From Streptomyces qaidamensis (GTDB lineage: Bacteria; Actinomycetota; Actinomycetes; Streptomycetales; Streptomycetaceae): a stretch of DNA of 64,000 nt. Positions 48,922 through 57,986 of this stretch are shown one piece after another. The stretch is taken from contig NZ_CP015098.1 of assembly GCF_001611795.1 (NCBI RefSeq), positions 6,386,001 to 6,450,000 on the forward strand, in the 5' to 3' direction. Within the stretch, counting starts at the first letter, position 1; each line of letters starts with the position of its first letter. The translations under genes and the position numbers were made by a program. The notes under the pieces were generated by a model. The model did no database searches. It saw only the letters and a list, made by a program, of their open reading frames with translations, and had not been told where the DNA came from.

Positions 48922-50547
48922 ATGGCATTCGCCCGTACGTGTTCGGTGGCGCTGGTGGGCGTCGAGGGCGTGGTCGTCGAGGTCCAGGCCGATCTGGAAC
49001 CCGGCGTCGCGGCGTTCACGCTGGTGGGGCTGCCCGACAAGAGCCTCACGGAAAGCCGGGACCGAGTGCGTGCCGCGGTCGTCAACTCGGGCGCCGCCTG
49101 GCCGCAGAAGAAGCTCACCGTCGGCCTGAGCCCGGCCTCGGTGCCGAAGTCCGGCAGCGGTTTCGACCTGGCCGTCGCGGCGGCCGTCCTCGGTGCGGCG
49201 GAGCGCATCGACCCGCGCGTCCTCGCCGACATCGTGATGATCGGCGAACTCGGGCTGGACGGTCGGGTGCGGCCGGTGCGGGGGGTGCTGCCGGCGGTTC
49301 TGGCCGCGGCCGGTGCGGGGTACGAGCAGGTGGTGGTGCCCGAGTGCGCCGCCGCCGAGGCGTCCCTCGTGCCCGGCGTGTCGGTGCTGGGCGTCCGCAG
49401 CCTGCGGCAGCTGATCGCCATCCTGGCCGACGAACCGGTGCCCGACGAGGATCCGGACGAGCAGGGCCGCCCGGACCCCCTGCTCGCCGGGCTGCGCATG
49501 CCGGGGACCGGCGCGGCCACGGGCATGCACAGCGGCGGCGCGGCCCAGCACGACCACGGCCATGACCTGGCGGACGTCGTCGGACAGACCTCGGCCCGCA
49601 CGGCGGTGGAGGTGGCCGCGGCGGGTGGGCACCACCTCTTCCTCGAAGGGCCGCCCGGTGCCGGCAAGACGATGCTCGCCGAGCGGCTGCCGGCCGTTCT
49701 GCCCCGGCTCGGCCGGCAGGAGTCGCTGGAGGTCACCGCGGTCCACTCGGTGGCGGGCCTGCTGCCCCCGGGCAAGCCGCTGATCGACGTCGCGCCCTAC
49801 TGCGCCCCGCACCACTCGGCCACCATGCAGGCACTCGTCGGCGGCGGCCCTGGCGTCGCGCGGCCCGGCGCGGTGTCCCTGTCCCATCGCGGGGTGCTGT
49901 TCCTGGACGAGACGCCGGAATTCAGCAGCCATGCCCTGGACGCGCTGCGGCAGCCCCTGGAGGCGGGGCATGTCGTGATCGCGCGCAGTGCGGGAGTCGT
50001 GCGCTTCCCGGCGAAGTTCCTCATGGTGCTCGCGGCCAACCCGTGCCCGTGCGGCCGGTTCTCGCAGCGTGACGACCTGTGTGAATGCCCGCCCTCGGCC
50101 ATCCGCCGCTACCAGGCCAGGCTCTCCGGTCCGCTGCTGGACCGAGTCGACCTGCGCGTCGAGGTGGACCGCGTCACCCGCACCCAGCTGACCGCCTCCG
50201 GCGCCAGGGGCGAGTCGACCGCGACGGTCGCCGACCGGGTCAGGGCGGCCCGCGAACGGGCCACGGGCCGCCTTGCCGGCACACCCTGGTGCACGAACAG
50301 CGAGGTACCCGGCCGGGAGCTGCGCAGCCGCTGGTACGCCGTGCCGGGCGCGATGGACGAGGCCGAGCGGAACCTGGAGCGGGGCGTCCTGACCGCCCGC
50401 GGCCTCGATCGCGTCCTGCGCGTGGCCTGGACCGTCGCCGACCTCGTCGGCCACGACCGGCCCGACGCCACGGATGTCGCCCTCGCGCTCCAGCTGCGCA
50501 CCGGAGTGCCGCGAGGCGTCCCCATGGCCATCGGGGCACTGACATGA
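48922..50547 (+). CDS. comM: YifB/ComM-family AAA+ ATPase (Mg-chelatase-like)
   Basis: 541 residues. N-terminal ChlI-type domain (VEVQADLEPGVAAFTLVGLPDKSLTESRDRVRAA), Walker A EGPPGAGKTMLAERLP (~245), Walker B GVLFLDETPEF, NPCPCG zinc-like Cys motif and QARLSGPLLDRVDLRVEV. ComM is a hexameric branch-migration helicase in transformation elsewhere; in Streptomyces its role is untested as far as I know. ATGA overlap with dprA. Confidence 0.93.
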   Translation: MAFARTCSVALVGVEGVVVEVQADLEPGVAAFTLVGLPDKSLTESRDRVRAAVVNSGAAWPQKKLTVGLSPASVPKSGSGFDLAVAAAVLGAAERIDPRVLADIVMIGELGLDGRVRPVRGVLPAVLAAAGAGYEQVVVPECAAAEASLVPGVSVLGVRSLRQLIAILADEPVPDEDPDEQGRPDPLLAGLRMPGTGAATGMHSGGAAQHDHGHDLADVVGQTSARTAVEVAAAGGHHLFLEGPPGAGKTMLAERLPAVLPRLGRQESLEVTAVHSVAGLLPPGKPLIDVAPYCAPHHSATMQALVGGGPGVARPGAVSLSHRGVLFLDETPEFSSHALDALRQPLEAGHVVIARSAGVVRFPAKFLMVLAANPCPCGRFSQRDDLCECPPSAIRRYQARLSGPLLDRVDLRVEVDRVTRTQLTASGARGESTATVADRVRAARERATGRLAGTPWCTNSEVPGRELRSRWYAVPGAMDEAERNLERGVLTARGLDRVLRVAWTVADLVGHDRPDATDVALALQLRTGVPRGVPMAIGALT

Positions 50548-51701
50548 GCGTCGACGAACCGGGTGGCGAGCTGCTCGCCCGGGTCCTGCTCACCCGTGTC
50601 ATCGAGCCCGGCGACGAGGCCGGCGGGCAGTGGGTGCGTGAGCTCGGCGTCGCCGAAGTGGTTCGGCGGCTCGGGGAGGGCGGGGCCCCTCTGCCGGGTG
50701 CGAGCGGGACGCGGTGGGCCGGGCTGGTGGCCAGGGCGCGGGCAGCCCGGCCGCGCCGGGATCTGGAGGCCGCCCGGGACGCGGGAGTGCGGTTCGTGTC
50801 TCCCGGGGACGCGGAGTGGCCGGGGCAGCTCGACGATCTGGGGGATGCCCGGCCCCTGGGGCTGTGGGTGCGCGGGCGGCCCAGTCTGCGGATGTGGGCG
50901 CTCAGATCGGTCGCCGTGGTCGGCGCCCGGGCCTGCACCGAGTACGGGGCGCATATGGCCGCGACCCTCGCCGCCGGCCTCGCCGAGCAGGGCTGGGTCG
51001 TGGTGTCCGGCGGCGCCTACGGAGTCGACGGCGCCGCCCATCGCGGAGCGCTCGGAGCCGGCGGCGCCACCGTCGCCGTCCTCGCCTGCGGCGTCGACCG
51101 GCCCTACCCCCGCGGCCACACCCGGCTGATCAGCAGGATCGCCGAACAGGGACTGGTGATCGGCGAGTTGCCGCCCGGCGATCACCCGACACCGAGCCGG
51201 TTCATCCTGCGGAACAGAGTGATCGCCGCACTCACCCGTGGCACGGTCGTCGTCGAAGCCGCCCACCGCAGCGGCTCCCTGGTCACCGCGCGGGCGGCAC
51301 AGCGCCTCGGCCGGCACACGATGGGCGTGCCGGGCCCCGCCACCAGCGCGCTCTCCGCCGGAGTGCACGATCTGCTGCGCGGGGAGGCCGTCCTGGTCAC
51401 CGATGTCGCGGACGTCGTCGAACTGGTCGGTGACATCGGAGAGCTGGCCCCCGACCGGCGCGGCCCCGTCCTGCCCCGGGACCTGCTGGAACCGGCCACC
51501 CGGCAGGTGCTCGCGGCACTGCCCGGGCGTGGGGCGGCCCGGCCGCACGAGATCGCTCGCTCCGCACAGACCGCTCAGGACGACGCGATCGCGAGACTGT
51601 ACGAACTCCGAGCACTCGGATACGTCGAACGACACGGCGACGGCTGGAAGTTGACACGCCAGGCGGTGATGTCGGTCCGCGACGGTCGCGGACCGGGTTG
51701 A
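50544..51701 (+). CDS. dprA: DNA processing protein DprA
   Basis: 385 residues. Rossmann-type DprA fold: SVAVVGARACTEYG, GWVVVSGGAYGVDGAAHRGAL, VDRPYPRGHTRL, NRVIAALTRGTVVVEA, GSLVTARAAQRLGR, and a C-terminal winged helix (RPHEIARSAQTAQDDAIARLYELRALGYV). Loads RecA on incoming single-stranded DNA. The comM-dprA pair is conserved in bacteria without known natural competence. Confidence 0.94.
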   Translation: MSVDEPGGELLARVLLTRVIEPGDEAGGQWVRELGVAEVVRRLGEGGAPLPGASGTRWAGLVARARAARPRRDLEAARDAGVRFVSPGDAEWPGQLDDLGDARPLGLWVRGRPSLRMWALRSVAVVGARACTEYGAHMAATLAAGLAEQGWVVVSGGAYGVDGAAHRGALGAGGATVAVLACGVDRPYPRGHTRLISRIAEQGLVIGELPPGDHPTPSRFILRNRVIAALTRGTVVVEAAHRSGSLVTARAAQRLGRHTMGVPGPATSALSAGVHDLLRGEAVLVTDVADVVELVGDIGELAPDRRGPVLPRDLLEPATRQVLAALPGRGAARPHEIARSAQTAQDDAIARLYELRALGYVERHGDGWKLTRQAVMSVRDGRGPG

Positions 51702-51973
51702 CCGTGCCTGTTCGGCCGTCCGGGGGAATCCCCACACCCCTTGGAAATGCGCCCAGTTGAGGCCTTCGGGTGATCACACCGGACCACCGCGAGGCCCTGG
51801 CAGGAGGTCGTCGGGAACGTTTCCGCGCCCGCCTTGGCCTCCTTCCTTCGCGCACCGCGACGCCGCAGTCACGCTACGCTCACGAGGATCCCGACACGGA
51901 CAGGCAACTCGACATCAGACAGACAGCTCACCTCAGCAGCACCACTCCGCAGCAGAACGGCACAAGGCGACGA

Positions 51974-52816
51974 ATGCCCCAGCACACCTCCGGGTCCGAC
52001 CGGGCGGCGATCCCCCCAGCCGCCCGTGACGGTGGCAGCGTGCGGCCGCCCGCTCCCTCGACGCTCGACGAGCTGTGGCGGTCGTACAAGGCGACGGGCG
52101 ACGAGCGGCTGCGGGAGCAGCTGATCCTGCACTACTCGCCCCTCGTGAAGTACGTCGCGGGACGGGTCAGCGTGGGCCTGCCGTCCAACGTCGAGCAGGC
52201 GGACTTCGTCTCGTCCGGGGTGTTCGGACTGATCGACGCGATCGAGAAGTTCGACATCGACCGCGAGATCAAGTTCGAGACGTACGCGATCACCCGGATC
52301 CGCGGCGCCATGATCGACGAACTCCGGGCATTGGACTGGATCCCCCGCTCGGTGCGGCAGAAGGCGCGCAACGTGGAGCGGGCGTACGCCACGCTGGAGG
52401 CGCGGCTGCGGCGGACCCCGAGCGAGGGCGAGGTGGCCTCCGAGATGGGCATCGCCGTCGAGGAACTCCACGCGGTGTTCAGCCAGTTGTCGCTGGCCAA
52501 CGTGGTGGCCCTGGAGGAGCTGCTGCACGGGAGCGGCGAGGGCGGCGACGGGCTCAGCGTCATGGACACGCTGGAGGACACCGCCGCCGACAACCCCGTC
52601 GAGGTCGCCGAGGACCGGGAGCTGAGGAGGTTCCTGGCCAGGGCGATCAGCACGCTGCCGGACCGGGAGAAGACCGTCGTGACGCTGTACTACTACGAGG
52701 GCCTCACCCTGGCCGAGATCGGGAACGTGCTGGGTGTGACCGAGAGCCGGGTCAGTCAGATCCACACCAAGTCGGTGCTGCAACTGAGAGCGAAGCTGGC
52801 GAGCTTCGGCCGCTGA
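51974..52816 (+). CDS. whiG: Sporulation sigma factor WhiG
   Basis: 280 residues, FliA/σ28-like. Region 2: ILHYSPLVKYVAGRVSVGLPSN, SSGVFGLIDAIEKFD, KFETYAITRIRGAMIDELR. Region 3: NVERAYATLEARLRRTPSEGEVA. Region 4: DREKTVVTLYYYEGLTLAEIGNVLGVTESRVSQIHTK. Directs early sporulation genes in aerial hyphae and is held by anti-sigma RsiG with c-di-GMP. ATG 51974 (MPQHTSGSD) is chosen; an open frame from 51770 is upstream sequence. The 272-bp gap before it contains no other gene. Confidence 0.96.
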   Translation: MPQHTSGSDRAAIPPAARDGGSVRPPAPSTLDELWRSYKATGDERLREQLILHYSPLVKYVAGRVSVGLPSNVEQADFVSSGVFGLIDAIEKFDIDREIKFETYAITRIRGAMIDELRALDWIPRSVRQKARNVERAYATLEARLRRTPSEGEVASEMGIAVEELHAVFSQLSLANVVALEELLHGSGEGGDGLSVMDTLEDTAADNPVEVAEDRELRRFLARAISTLPDREKTVVTLYYYEGLTLAEIGNVLGVTESRVSQIHTKSVLQLRAKLASFGR

Positions 52817-52873
52817 CCAGGCCGGACGCCCTCGGATCGGCATCAACCACTCCCGTACGGCGGGACGCGTCCG

Positions 52874-52879
52874 TAGAGT
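52874..52879 (+). promoter_or_regulatory. -10 element for leaderless TetR transcript
   Basis: TAGAGT six bases upstream of the GTG at 52886 with no Shine-Dalgarno, matching the arrangement at smc. Confidence 0.4.
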
Positions 52880-52885
52880 GTTGAC

Positions 52886-53467
52886 GTGCCAAGGATTCGA
52901 GCGGCCTCCGTGGCCGAGCACCGGTCGATGCAGCGAGCCGCCCTGCTGGACGCGGCTCGTTCCTTGTTGTCCGAGGGCGGTACGGAGGCGCTGACCTTCC
53001 CGGCCCTCGCCGAGCGGACGGGCCTCGCGCGATCGTCCGTCTACGAGTACTTCCGGTCACGGGCGGCCGTGGTCGAGGAGCTGTGCGAGGTCGACTTCCC
53101 GGTCTGGGCGGCGGACGTGTCGGCGGCGATGGAGCGGGCCGGTACGGCCGAGGCCAAGGTCGAGGCATACGTGCGGCAGCAGCTGGAGCTGGTCGGGGAC
53201 CGGCGGCACCGGGCCGTGGTCGCGATCTCCGCAAGTGAGCTCGACGCGGGGGCGCGGGAGAAGATCCGGGCGGCGCACGGCGGGCTGGTCGCGATGATCG
53301 TCGAGGCGCTGGGCGAGCTGGGGCATGCGCAGCCCCGGCTGGCGGCGATGCTGTTGCAGGGGGTCGTGGACGCGGCCGTGCGGAGGATCGAGCTGGGGGC
53401 GGCGGAGGAGCCGGCCGCCATCGTCGATGCGGCGGTTTCCATGGCTCTGCGGGGTGTGCGGGGCTGA
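52886..53467 (+). CDS. TetR-family transcriptional regulator
   Basis: 193 residues. N-terminal HTH: RAALLDAARSLLSEGGTEALTFPALAERTGLARSSVYEYFRSRAAVVEEL. The C-terminal ligand domain is TetR-like but unassigned. Ligand and targets unknown. Convergent with the M23 peptidase gene (32 bp between stops). Confidence 0.9.
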   Translation: MPRIRAASVAEHRSMQRAALLDAARSLLSEGGTEALTFPALAERTGLARSSVYEYFRSRAAVVEELCEVDFPVWAADVSAAMERAGTAEAKVEAYVRQQLELVGDRRHRAVVAISASELDAGAREKIRAAHGGLVAMIVEALGELGHAQPRLAAMLLQGVVDAAVRRIELGAAEEPAAIVDAAVSMALRGVRG

Positions 53468-53499
53468 CGGCGCCGACGCCGGGCCAGGGGCGGGGTGCC

Positions 53500-54090
53500 T
53501 CAGTGGGGCGGCCGGGTGCCCAGTACCGGCAGCAGCCGTGACGGGCCCCGGTGCAGGAGCCACGGCGGCAGCAGCGACAGCGGGTTCAGGTACACCTCGC
53601 CGCGGCGCAGCCCCCAGTGGACGCACGGGACCGCCGTGCAGTGCGAGCCGCTCGCGTCCACCGTGCCGATCACTTGGCCCGGTTCCACCTCGTCGCCCTT
53701 CTCGACCGTCGCCGTCACCGGTTCGTACGTCGTGCGCAAGGGCGGATCGCCCGTCCCCGCGAGGTCCACCGAGACGACTCCCTTGCCGGCCACCCGGCCG
53801 GCGAAGGAGACCCGGCCCGCGGTCACCGCTCGAACGGGTGTGCCCGCGGGCGCCGCCAGGTCCACGCCCCGGTGGCCCGGACCGTAGGCCGTAGCCGGGG
53901 GCTCCCAGCCTCGCAGGACCGGGGGGCGCAAGCCGACGGGCCAGGTGCGGCCCATCGCCGGCACGTCGGCGTCCGTTTGGGGCGCGTCCGCCGCGAACAG
54001 CGGTGGCGGTGGGGCCAGCAGGGCCGTCGCCGTGACGATCAGCAGCAGGATCAGGCGTGCGCAGACGCGCACACATCGGTTCGCTCGCAT
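53500..54090 (-). CDS. Secreted M23 (LytM) peptidase-domain protein
   Basis: 196 residues. Signal peptide (VCARLILLLIVTATALLAPPPPLFA), then an M23 fold: YGPGHRGVDLAAPAGTPVRAVTAGRV with HxxxD-type zinc ligands, and CVHWGLRRGEVYLNPLSLL carrying the distal His. The HxH motif normally present (HLHFG) is here VHWGL, lacking the first His, so it may be a non-catalytic LytM factor. Two cysteines (SHC, PCVHW) may form a disulphide. Divergent from rpsB. Confidence 0.85.
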   Translation of the reverse strand: MRANRCVRVCARLILLLIVTATALLAPPPPLFAADAPQTDADVPAMGRTWPVGLRPPVLRGWEPPATAYGPGHRGVDLAAPAGTPVRAVTAGRVSFAGRVAGKGVVSVDLAGTGDPPLRTTYEPVTATVEKGDEVEPGQVIGTVDASGSHCTAVPCVHWGLRRGEVYLNPLSLLPPWLLHRGPSRLLPVLGTRPPH

Positions 54091-54148
54091 GCGGAAAGCG
54101 TCCCGGAGTGCCGGTGCCGCAGCTCGCGGCTGTGGGTGGCTGCGCGGT

Positions 54149-54157
54149 TGTGGACAA
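54149..54157. promoter_or_regulatory. Consensus DnaA box in M23/rpsB intergenic region
   Basis: TGTGGACAA, the reverse complement of TTGTCCACA, within the divergent 272-bp region. A TACACT (54187-54192) nearby is the best candidate -10 for rpsB. Confidence 0.5.
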
Positions 54158-54362
54158 CGGCGTCACCCGGCACCCCGCTGGTCCCGTACACTTCTGGTGG
54201 CGATCCGGGTCACCGGGTCGACTTCGCACGCCCCGATACGAACCCCGCAACGGGCCCGTATCAGCGCCCCTCGGTCCCTCGTGGCACGGCGCGCAGTGGG
54301 CGTCAGGCGCGGAAGCCGTCCGGCATCCGCGGCACAACCGAGAAGCACAAGGAGATACGGCC

Positions 54363-55298
54363 ATGGCCGTCGTCACGATGCGGGAGCTGCTGGAGAGCGG
54401 CGTCCACTTCGGTCACCAGACCCGTCGTTGGAACCCGAAGATGAAGCGCTTCATCTTCACGGAGCGCAACGGCATCTACATCATCGACCTGCTCCAGTCG
54501 CTGTCGTACATCGACCGCGCCTACGAGTTCGTCAAGGAGACCGTCGCCCACGGCGGCACGGTCATGTTCGTCGGCACGAAGAAGCAGGCGCAGGAGGCCA
54601 TCGCCGAGCAGGCCACCCGCGTCGGCATGCCCTACGTCAACCAGCGCTGGCTGGGCGGCATGCTCACCAACTTCTCGACCGTCTACAAGCGTCTGCAGCG
54701 CCTCAAGGAGCTCGAGCAGATCGACTTCGAGGACGTCGCCGCGTCCGGTCTGACCAAGAAGGAGCTTCTCGTGCTCTCGCGCGAGAAGGCCAAGCTGGAG
54801 AAGACCCTCGGCGGTATCCGCGAGATGCAGAAGGTGCCCAGCGCCGTCTGGATCGTGGACACCAAGAAGGAGCACATCGCCGTTGGTGAGGCCCGGAAGC
54901 TGAACATCCCGGTCGTCGCGATCCTCGACACCAACTGCGACCCCGACGAGGTCGACTACAAGATCCCGGGCAACGACGACGCGATCCGCTCCGTCACCCT
55001 GCTCACCCGTGTGATCGCGGACGCGGTCGCCGAGGGCCTCATCTCCCGCTCCGGTGTCGCCACCGAGGGCAAGGGCGAGAAGGCCGCGGGCGAGCCGCTG
55101 GCCGAGTGGGAGCGAGACCTGCTCGAGGGCGAGAAGAAGGCCGACGAAGCCGCCCCCGCCGCTGAGGCCGCTCCGGCCGCTGAGGCCGCTCCGGCCGCTG
55201 AGGCCCCCGCTGCTGAGGCCCCCGCTGCCGAGGCCGCTCCGGCCGCCGAGGCCCCCGCCGCCGAGGCCGAGAAGCCGGCCGAGGCCGAGCAGGCCTGA
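54363..55298 (+). CDS. rpsB: Ribosomal protein uS2
   Basis: 311 residues. VTMRELLESGVHFGHQTRRWNPKM, RNGIYIIDLLQS, NQRWLGGMLTNFSTV, DTNCDPD, GNDDAIRS. The core is normal, but the last ~55 residues are an Ala/Pro/Glu repeat (AAPAAEAAPAAEA..., AEKPAEAEQA) encoded by near-identical DNA units at 55147-55290. AAGGAG seven bases before ATG 54363. Heads the rpsB-tsf operon. Confidence 0.96.
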   Translation: MAVVTMRELLESGVHFGHQTRRWNPKMKRFIFTERNGIYIIDLLQSLSYIDRAYEFVKETVAHGGTVMFVGTKKQAQEAIAEQATRVGMPYVNQRWLGGMLTNFSTVYKRLQRLKELEQIDFEDVAASGLTKKELLVLSREKAKLEKTLGGIREMQKVPSAVWIVDTKKEHIAVGEARKLNIPVVAILDTNCDPDEVDYKIPGNDDAIRSVTLLTRVIADAVAEGLISRSGVATEGKGEKAAGEPLAEWERDLLEGEKKADEAAPAAEAAPAAEAAPAAEAPAAEAPAAEAAPAAEAPAAEAEKPAEAEQA

Positions 55299-55316
55299 CC
55301 CGTCAGTCCCGTGGTG

Positions 55317-55377
55317 ACGGCGGGAGCGGTACTGCATCCACCAGCGCCCTCGGCGCGGTGAAGTCCGCTCCCGCCGT
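55317..55377 (+). terminator. Attenuator-like hairpin between rpsB and tsf
   Basis: ACGGCGGGAGCGG (55317-55329) pairs perfectly with CCGCTCCCGCCGT (55365-55377) around a 35-nt loop that can itself fold (GCGCCCTCGGCGC). Suggests partial termination between rpsB and tsf, as known for this operon in other bacteria. Confidence 0.6.
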
Positions 55378-55484
55378 TCACCCGTAGGTCAGCGGAAGGA
55401 CAGCGCCCTCCGGCTCCATGGGGGCGCAACCGCAGATTCCGCAGATCTTCGATCTTCCAGACTTCGAGAGAGATTCACAGACTC

Positions 55485-56321
55485 ATGGCGAACTACACCG
55501 CCGCCGACGTCAAGAAGCTCCGTGAGCTCACGGGCGCCGGCATGATGGACTGCAAGAAGGCGCTGGACGAGGCCGAGGGCAACGTCGAGAAGGCCGTCGA
55601 GGCGCTCCGCATCAAGGGCCAGAAGGGCGTCGCCAAGCGCGAGGGCCGTTCCGCCGAGAACGGTGCCGTCGTCTCGATCATCGCCGACGACAACTCCTCC
55701 GGTGTCCTCGTCGAGCTGAAGTGCGAGACGGACTTCGTCGCCAAGGGTGACAAGTTCCAGGCCGTGGCCAAGACCATCGCCGAGCACGTCGCCAAGACCT
55801 CCCCGGCCGACCTGGAGGCCCTGCTCGCCTCCGAGATCGAGGCCGGCAAGACCGTCCAGGCGTTCGTGGACGAGGCCAACGCCAACCTGGGCGAGAAGAT
55901 CGTCCTGGACCGCTTCGCGCAGTACTCCGACGGCTTCGTGACGGCGTACATGCACCGCACGATGCCCGACCTGCCCCCGCAGATCGGTGTCCTCGTCGAG
56001 CTGGACAAGCCGAACGCGGAGATCGCCAAGGGCGTTGCCCAGCACATCGCCGCCTTCGCGCCGAAGTACCTCTCCAAGGAGGACGTGCCGGCCGAGGTCG
56101 TCGAGTCCGAGCGCCGCGTCGCCGAGGAGACCACCCGCGCCGAGGGCAAGCCCGAGGCCGCCCTGCCGAAGATCGTCGAGGGTCGCCTCAACGGCTTCTT
56201 CAAGGACGCCACGCTGCTCGGCCAGCCGTACGCGCTCGACAACAAGAAGTCCGTCCAGAAGGTCCTGGACGAGGCCGGTGTCACCCTGAAGCGCTTCACG
56301 CGCATCAAGGTCGGCATCTGA
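55485..56321 (+). CDS. tsf: Elongation factor Ts
   Basis: 278 residues. N-terminal UBA-like region ADVKKLRELTGAGMMDCKKALDEA, core CETDFVAKGD, and FFKDATLLGQPYALDNKKSVQKVL. Guanine-nucleotide exchange factor of EF-Tu. Normal length. AGAGAGATT upstream gives a modest ribosome site. Confidence 0.97.
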   Translation: MANYTAADVKKLRELTGAGMMDCKKALDEAEGNVEKAVEALRIKGQKGVAKREGRSAENGAVVSIIADDNSSGVLVELKCETDFVAKGDKFQAVAKTIAEHVAKTSPADLEALLASEIEAGKTVQAFVDEANANLGEKIVLDRFAQYSDGFVTAYMHRTMPDLPPQIGVLVELDKPNAEIAKGVAQHIAAFAPKYLSKEDVPAEVVESERRVAEETTRAEGKPEAALPKIVEGRLNGFFKDATLLGQPYALDNKKSVQKVLDEAGVTLKRFTRIKVGI

Positions 56322-56505
56322 GTCCGTACCGCGCTCGACGCCCGACCCCTATAGGGTCGACAGCAGTCGTCCGCGTACGCCGTCACATGAGTGGCGGACG
56401 ACAGCAGATCTGACAAGGAGGCCATTGCCGTATGGGATGCGAAACACGCCCCACCGGCAATGGCCTTCTTGGTATGTGCAACACGTGAAAGAGGCGGGAT
56501 CCCCC

Positions 56506-57264
56506 ATGACCACCAAGGCCCAGAAGAGCGACGACGGCAAAGTGCGCGGCCGGTTTCTGCTGAAGCTGTCCGGAGAGGCCTTCTCCGGTGGCGGCGGCCT
56601 GGGCGTCGACCCCGACGTGGTGCACAAGATCGCCCGCGAGATCGCGGCCGTCGTGCGCGACGGTGCGCAGATCGCGGCCGTCATCGGCGGCGGCAACTTC
56701 TTCCGTGGCGCCGAACTCCAGCAGCGCGGTATGGACCGGGCCCGCTCCGACTACATGGGCATGCTCGGCACCGTCATGAACTGCCTGGCCCTCCAGGACT
56801 TCCTGGAGAAGGAGGGCGTGGACTGCCGCGTGCAGACCGCCATCACCATGGGACAGGTCGCCGAGCCGTACATCCCGCTGCGCGCCGTGCGGCACCTGGA
56901 GAAGGGCCGTGTGGTCATCTTCGGCGCCGGGATGGGCATGCCGTACTTCTCCACCGACACCACCGCCGCCCAGCGCGCCCTGGAGATCGACGCCGAGGCG
57001 CTGCTGATGGGCAAGAACGGCGTGGACGGGGTCTACGACTCCGACCCCAAGACCAATCCGGACGCGGTGAAGTTCGACCACCTCGGCTACGGCGAGGTCA
57101 TCACCCGCGACCTGAAGGTCGCCGACGCCACCGCCGTGACGCTGTGCCGCGACAACAAGCTCCCGATCGTGGTCTTCGAGCTGCTGGCGGAGGGCAACAT
57201 CGCGCGCGCCGTCAAGGGTGAGAAGATCGGCACGCTGGTGGGGGACCCCGGCAGCCGGGACTGA
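56506..57264 (+). CDS. pyrH: UMP kinase
   Basis: 252 residues. Amino-acid-kinase fold: RFLLKLSGEAFSG, AAVIGGGNFFRGAELQQRGMDRARSDYMGMLGTVMN, VIFGAGMGMPYFSTDT, VDGVYDSDPK. UMP to UDP, hexameric, GTP-regulated in other bacteria. ATG 56506 is chosen; the open frame from 56425 runs through the leader. A TATAGGGT (56350-56357) could be part of its promoter. Confidence 0.96.
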   Translation: MTTKAQKSDDGKVRGRFLLKLSGEAFSGGGGLGVDPDVVHKIAREIAAVVRDGAQIAAVIGGGNFFRGAELQQRGMDRARSDYMGMLGTVMNCLALQDFLEKEGVDCRVQTAITMGQVAEPYIPLRAVRHLEKGRVVIFGAGMGMPYFSTDTTAAQRALEIDAEALLMGKNGVDGVYDSDPKTNPDAVKFDHLGYGEVITRDLKVADATAVTLCRDNKLPIVVFELLAEGNIARAVKGEKIGTLVGDPGSRD

Positions 57265-57428
57265 GACCCGAGAACCACCCCGTCCGGGGGACGGACGGGA
57301 CGGAGCCGGGCCGGGGGATGGACAATGTCCCGCCGGTCGGGAACCGTTCAGAAGAAGACGCGACGCAGCCGGCCGCCGCCCCACATGGAACCGCAGCCGG
57401 GCCTACTCAAGACACGCAGGAGCAAGTG

Positions 57429-57986
57429 GTGATCGAAGAGACCCTCCTCGAGGCCGAGGAGAAGATGGAGAAGGCCGTCGTGGTCGCCAAGGAGGACTTC
57501 GCCGCGATCCGCACCGGCCGTGCGCACCCGGCGATGTTCAACAAGATCGTGGCCGACTACTACGGCGCGCCGACGCCGATCAACCAGCTGGCCTCGTTCT
57601 CCGTGCCCGAGCCGCGTATGGCCGTGGTGACCCCCTTCGACAAGAGCGCGCTGCGCAACATCGAGCAGGCGATCCGCGACTCCGACCTGGGCGTCAACCC
57701 GAGCAACGACGGCAACATCATCCGTGTGGTGTTCCCCGAGCTGACCGAGGAGCGCCGCCGCGAGTACATCAAGGTCGCCAAGAGCAAGGGTGAGGACGCC
57801 AAGGTCTCCATCCGCTCCGTGCGCCGCAAGGCCAAGGACGCCATCGACAAGCTGATCAAGGACGGCGAGATCGGCGAGGACGAGGGCCGCCGTGCGGAGA
57901 AGGAGCTCGACGACACCACCCACAAGTACGTGGCGCAGGTGGACGAGCTCCTGAAGCACAAGGAAGCGGAGCTGCTCGAGGTCTGA
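57429..57986 (+). CDS. frr: Ribosome recycling factor
   Basis: 185 residues from GTG 57429 (same length as E. coli). KAVVVAKEDFAAIRTGRAHPAMFNKI, PEPRMAVVTPFDKS, IRVVFPELTEERRREY, VRRKAKD. GGAG seven bases upstream; the longer frame from 57318 is the pyrH-frr spacer. Shares one base with cdsA (TGATG). Confidence 0.95.
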   Translation: MIEETLLEAEEKMEKAVVVAKEDFAAIRTGRAHPAMFNKIVADYYGAPTPINQLASFSVPEPRMAVVTPFDKSALRNIEQAIRDSDLGVNPSNDGNIIRVVFPELTEERRREYIKVAKSKGEDAKVSIRSVRRKAKDAIDKLIKDGEIGEDEGRRAEKELDDTTHKYVAQVDELLKHKEAELLEV

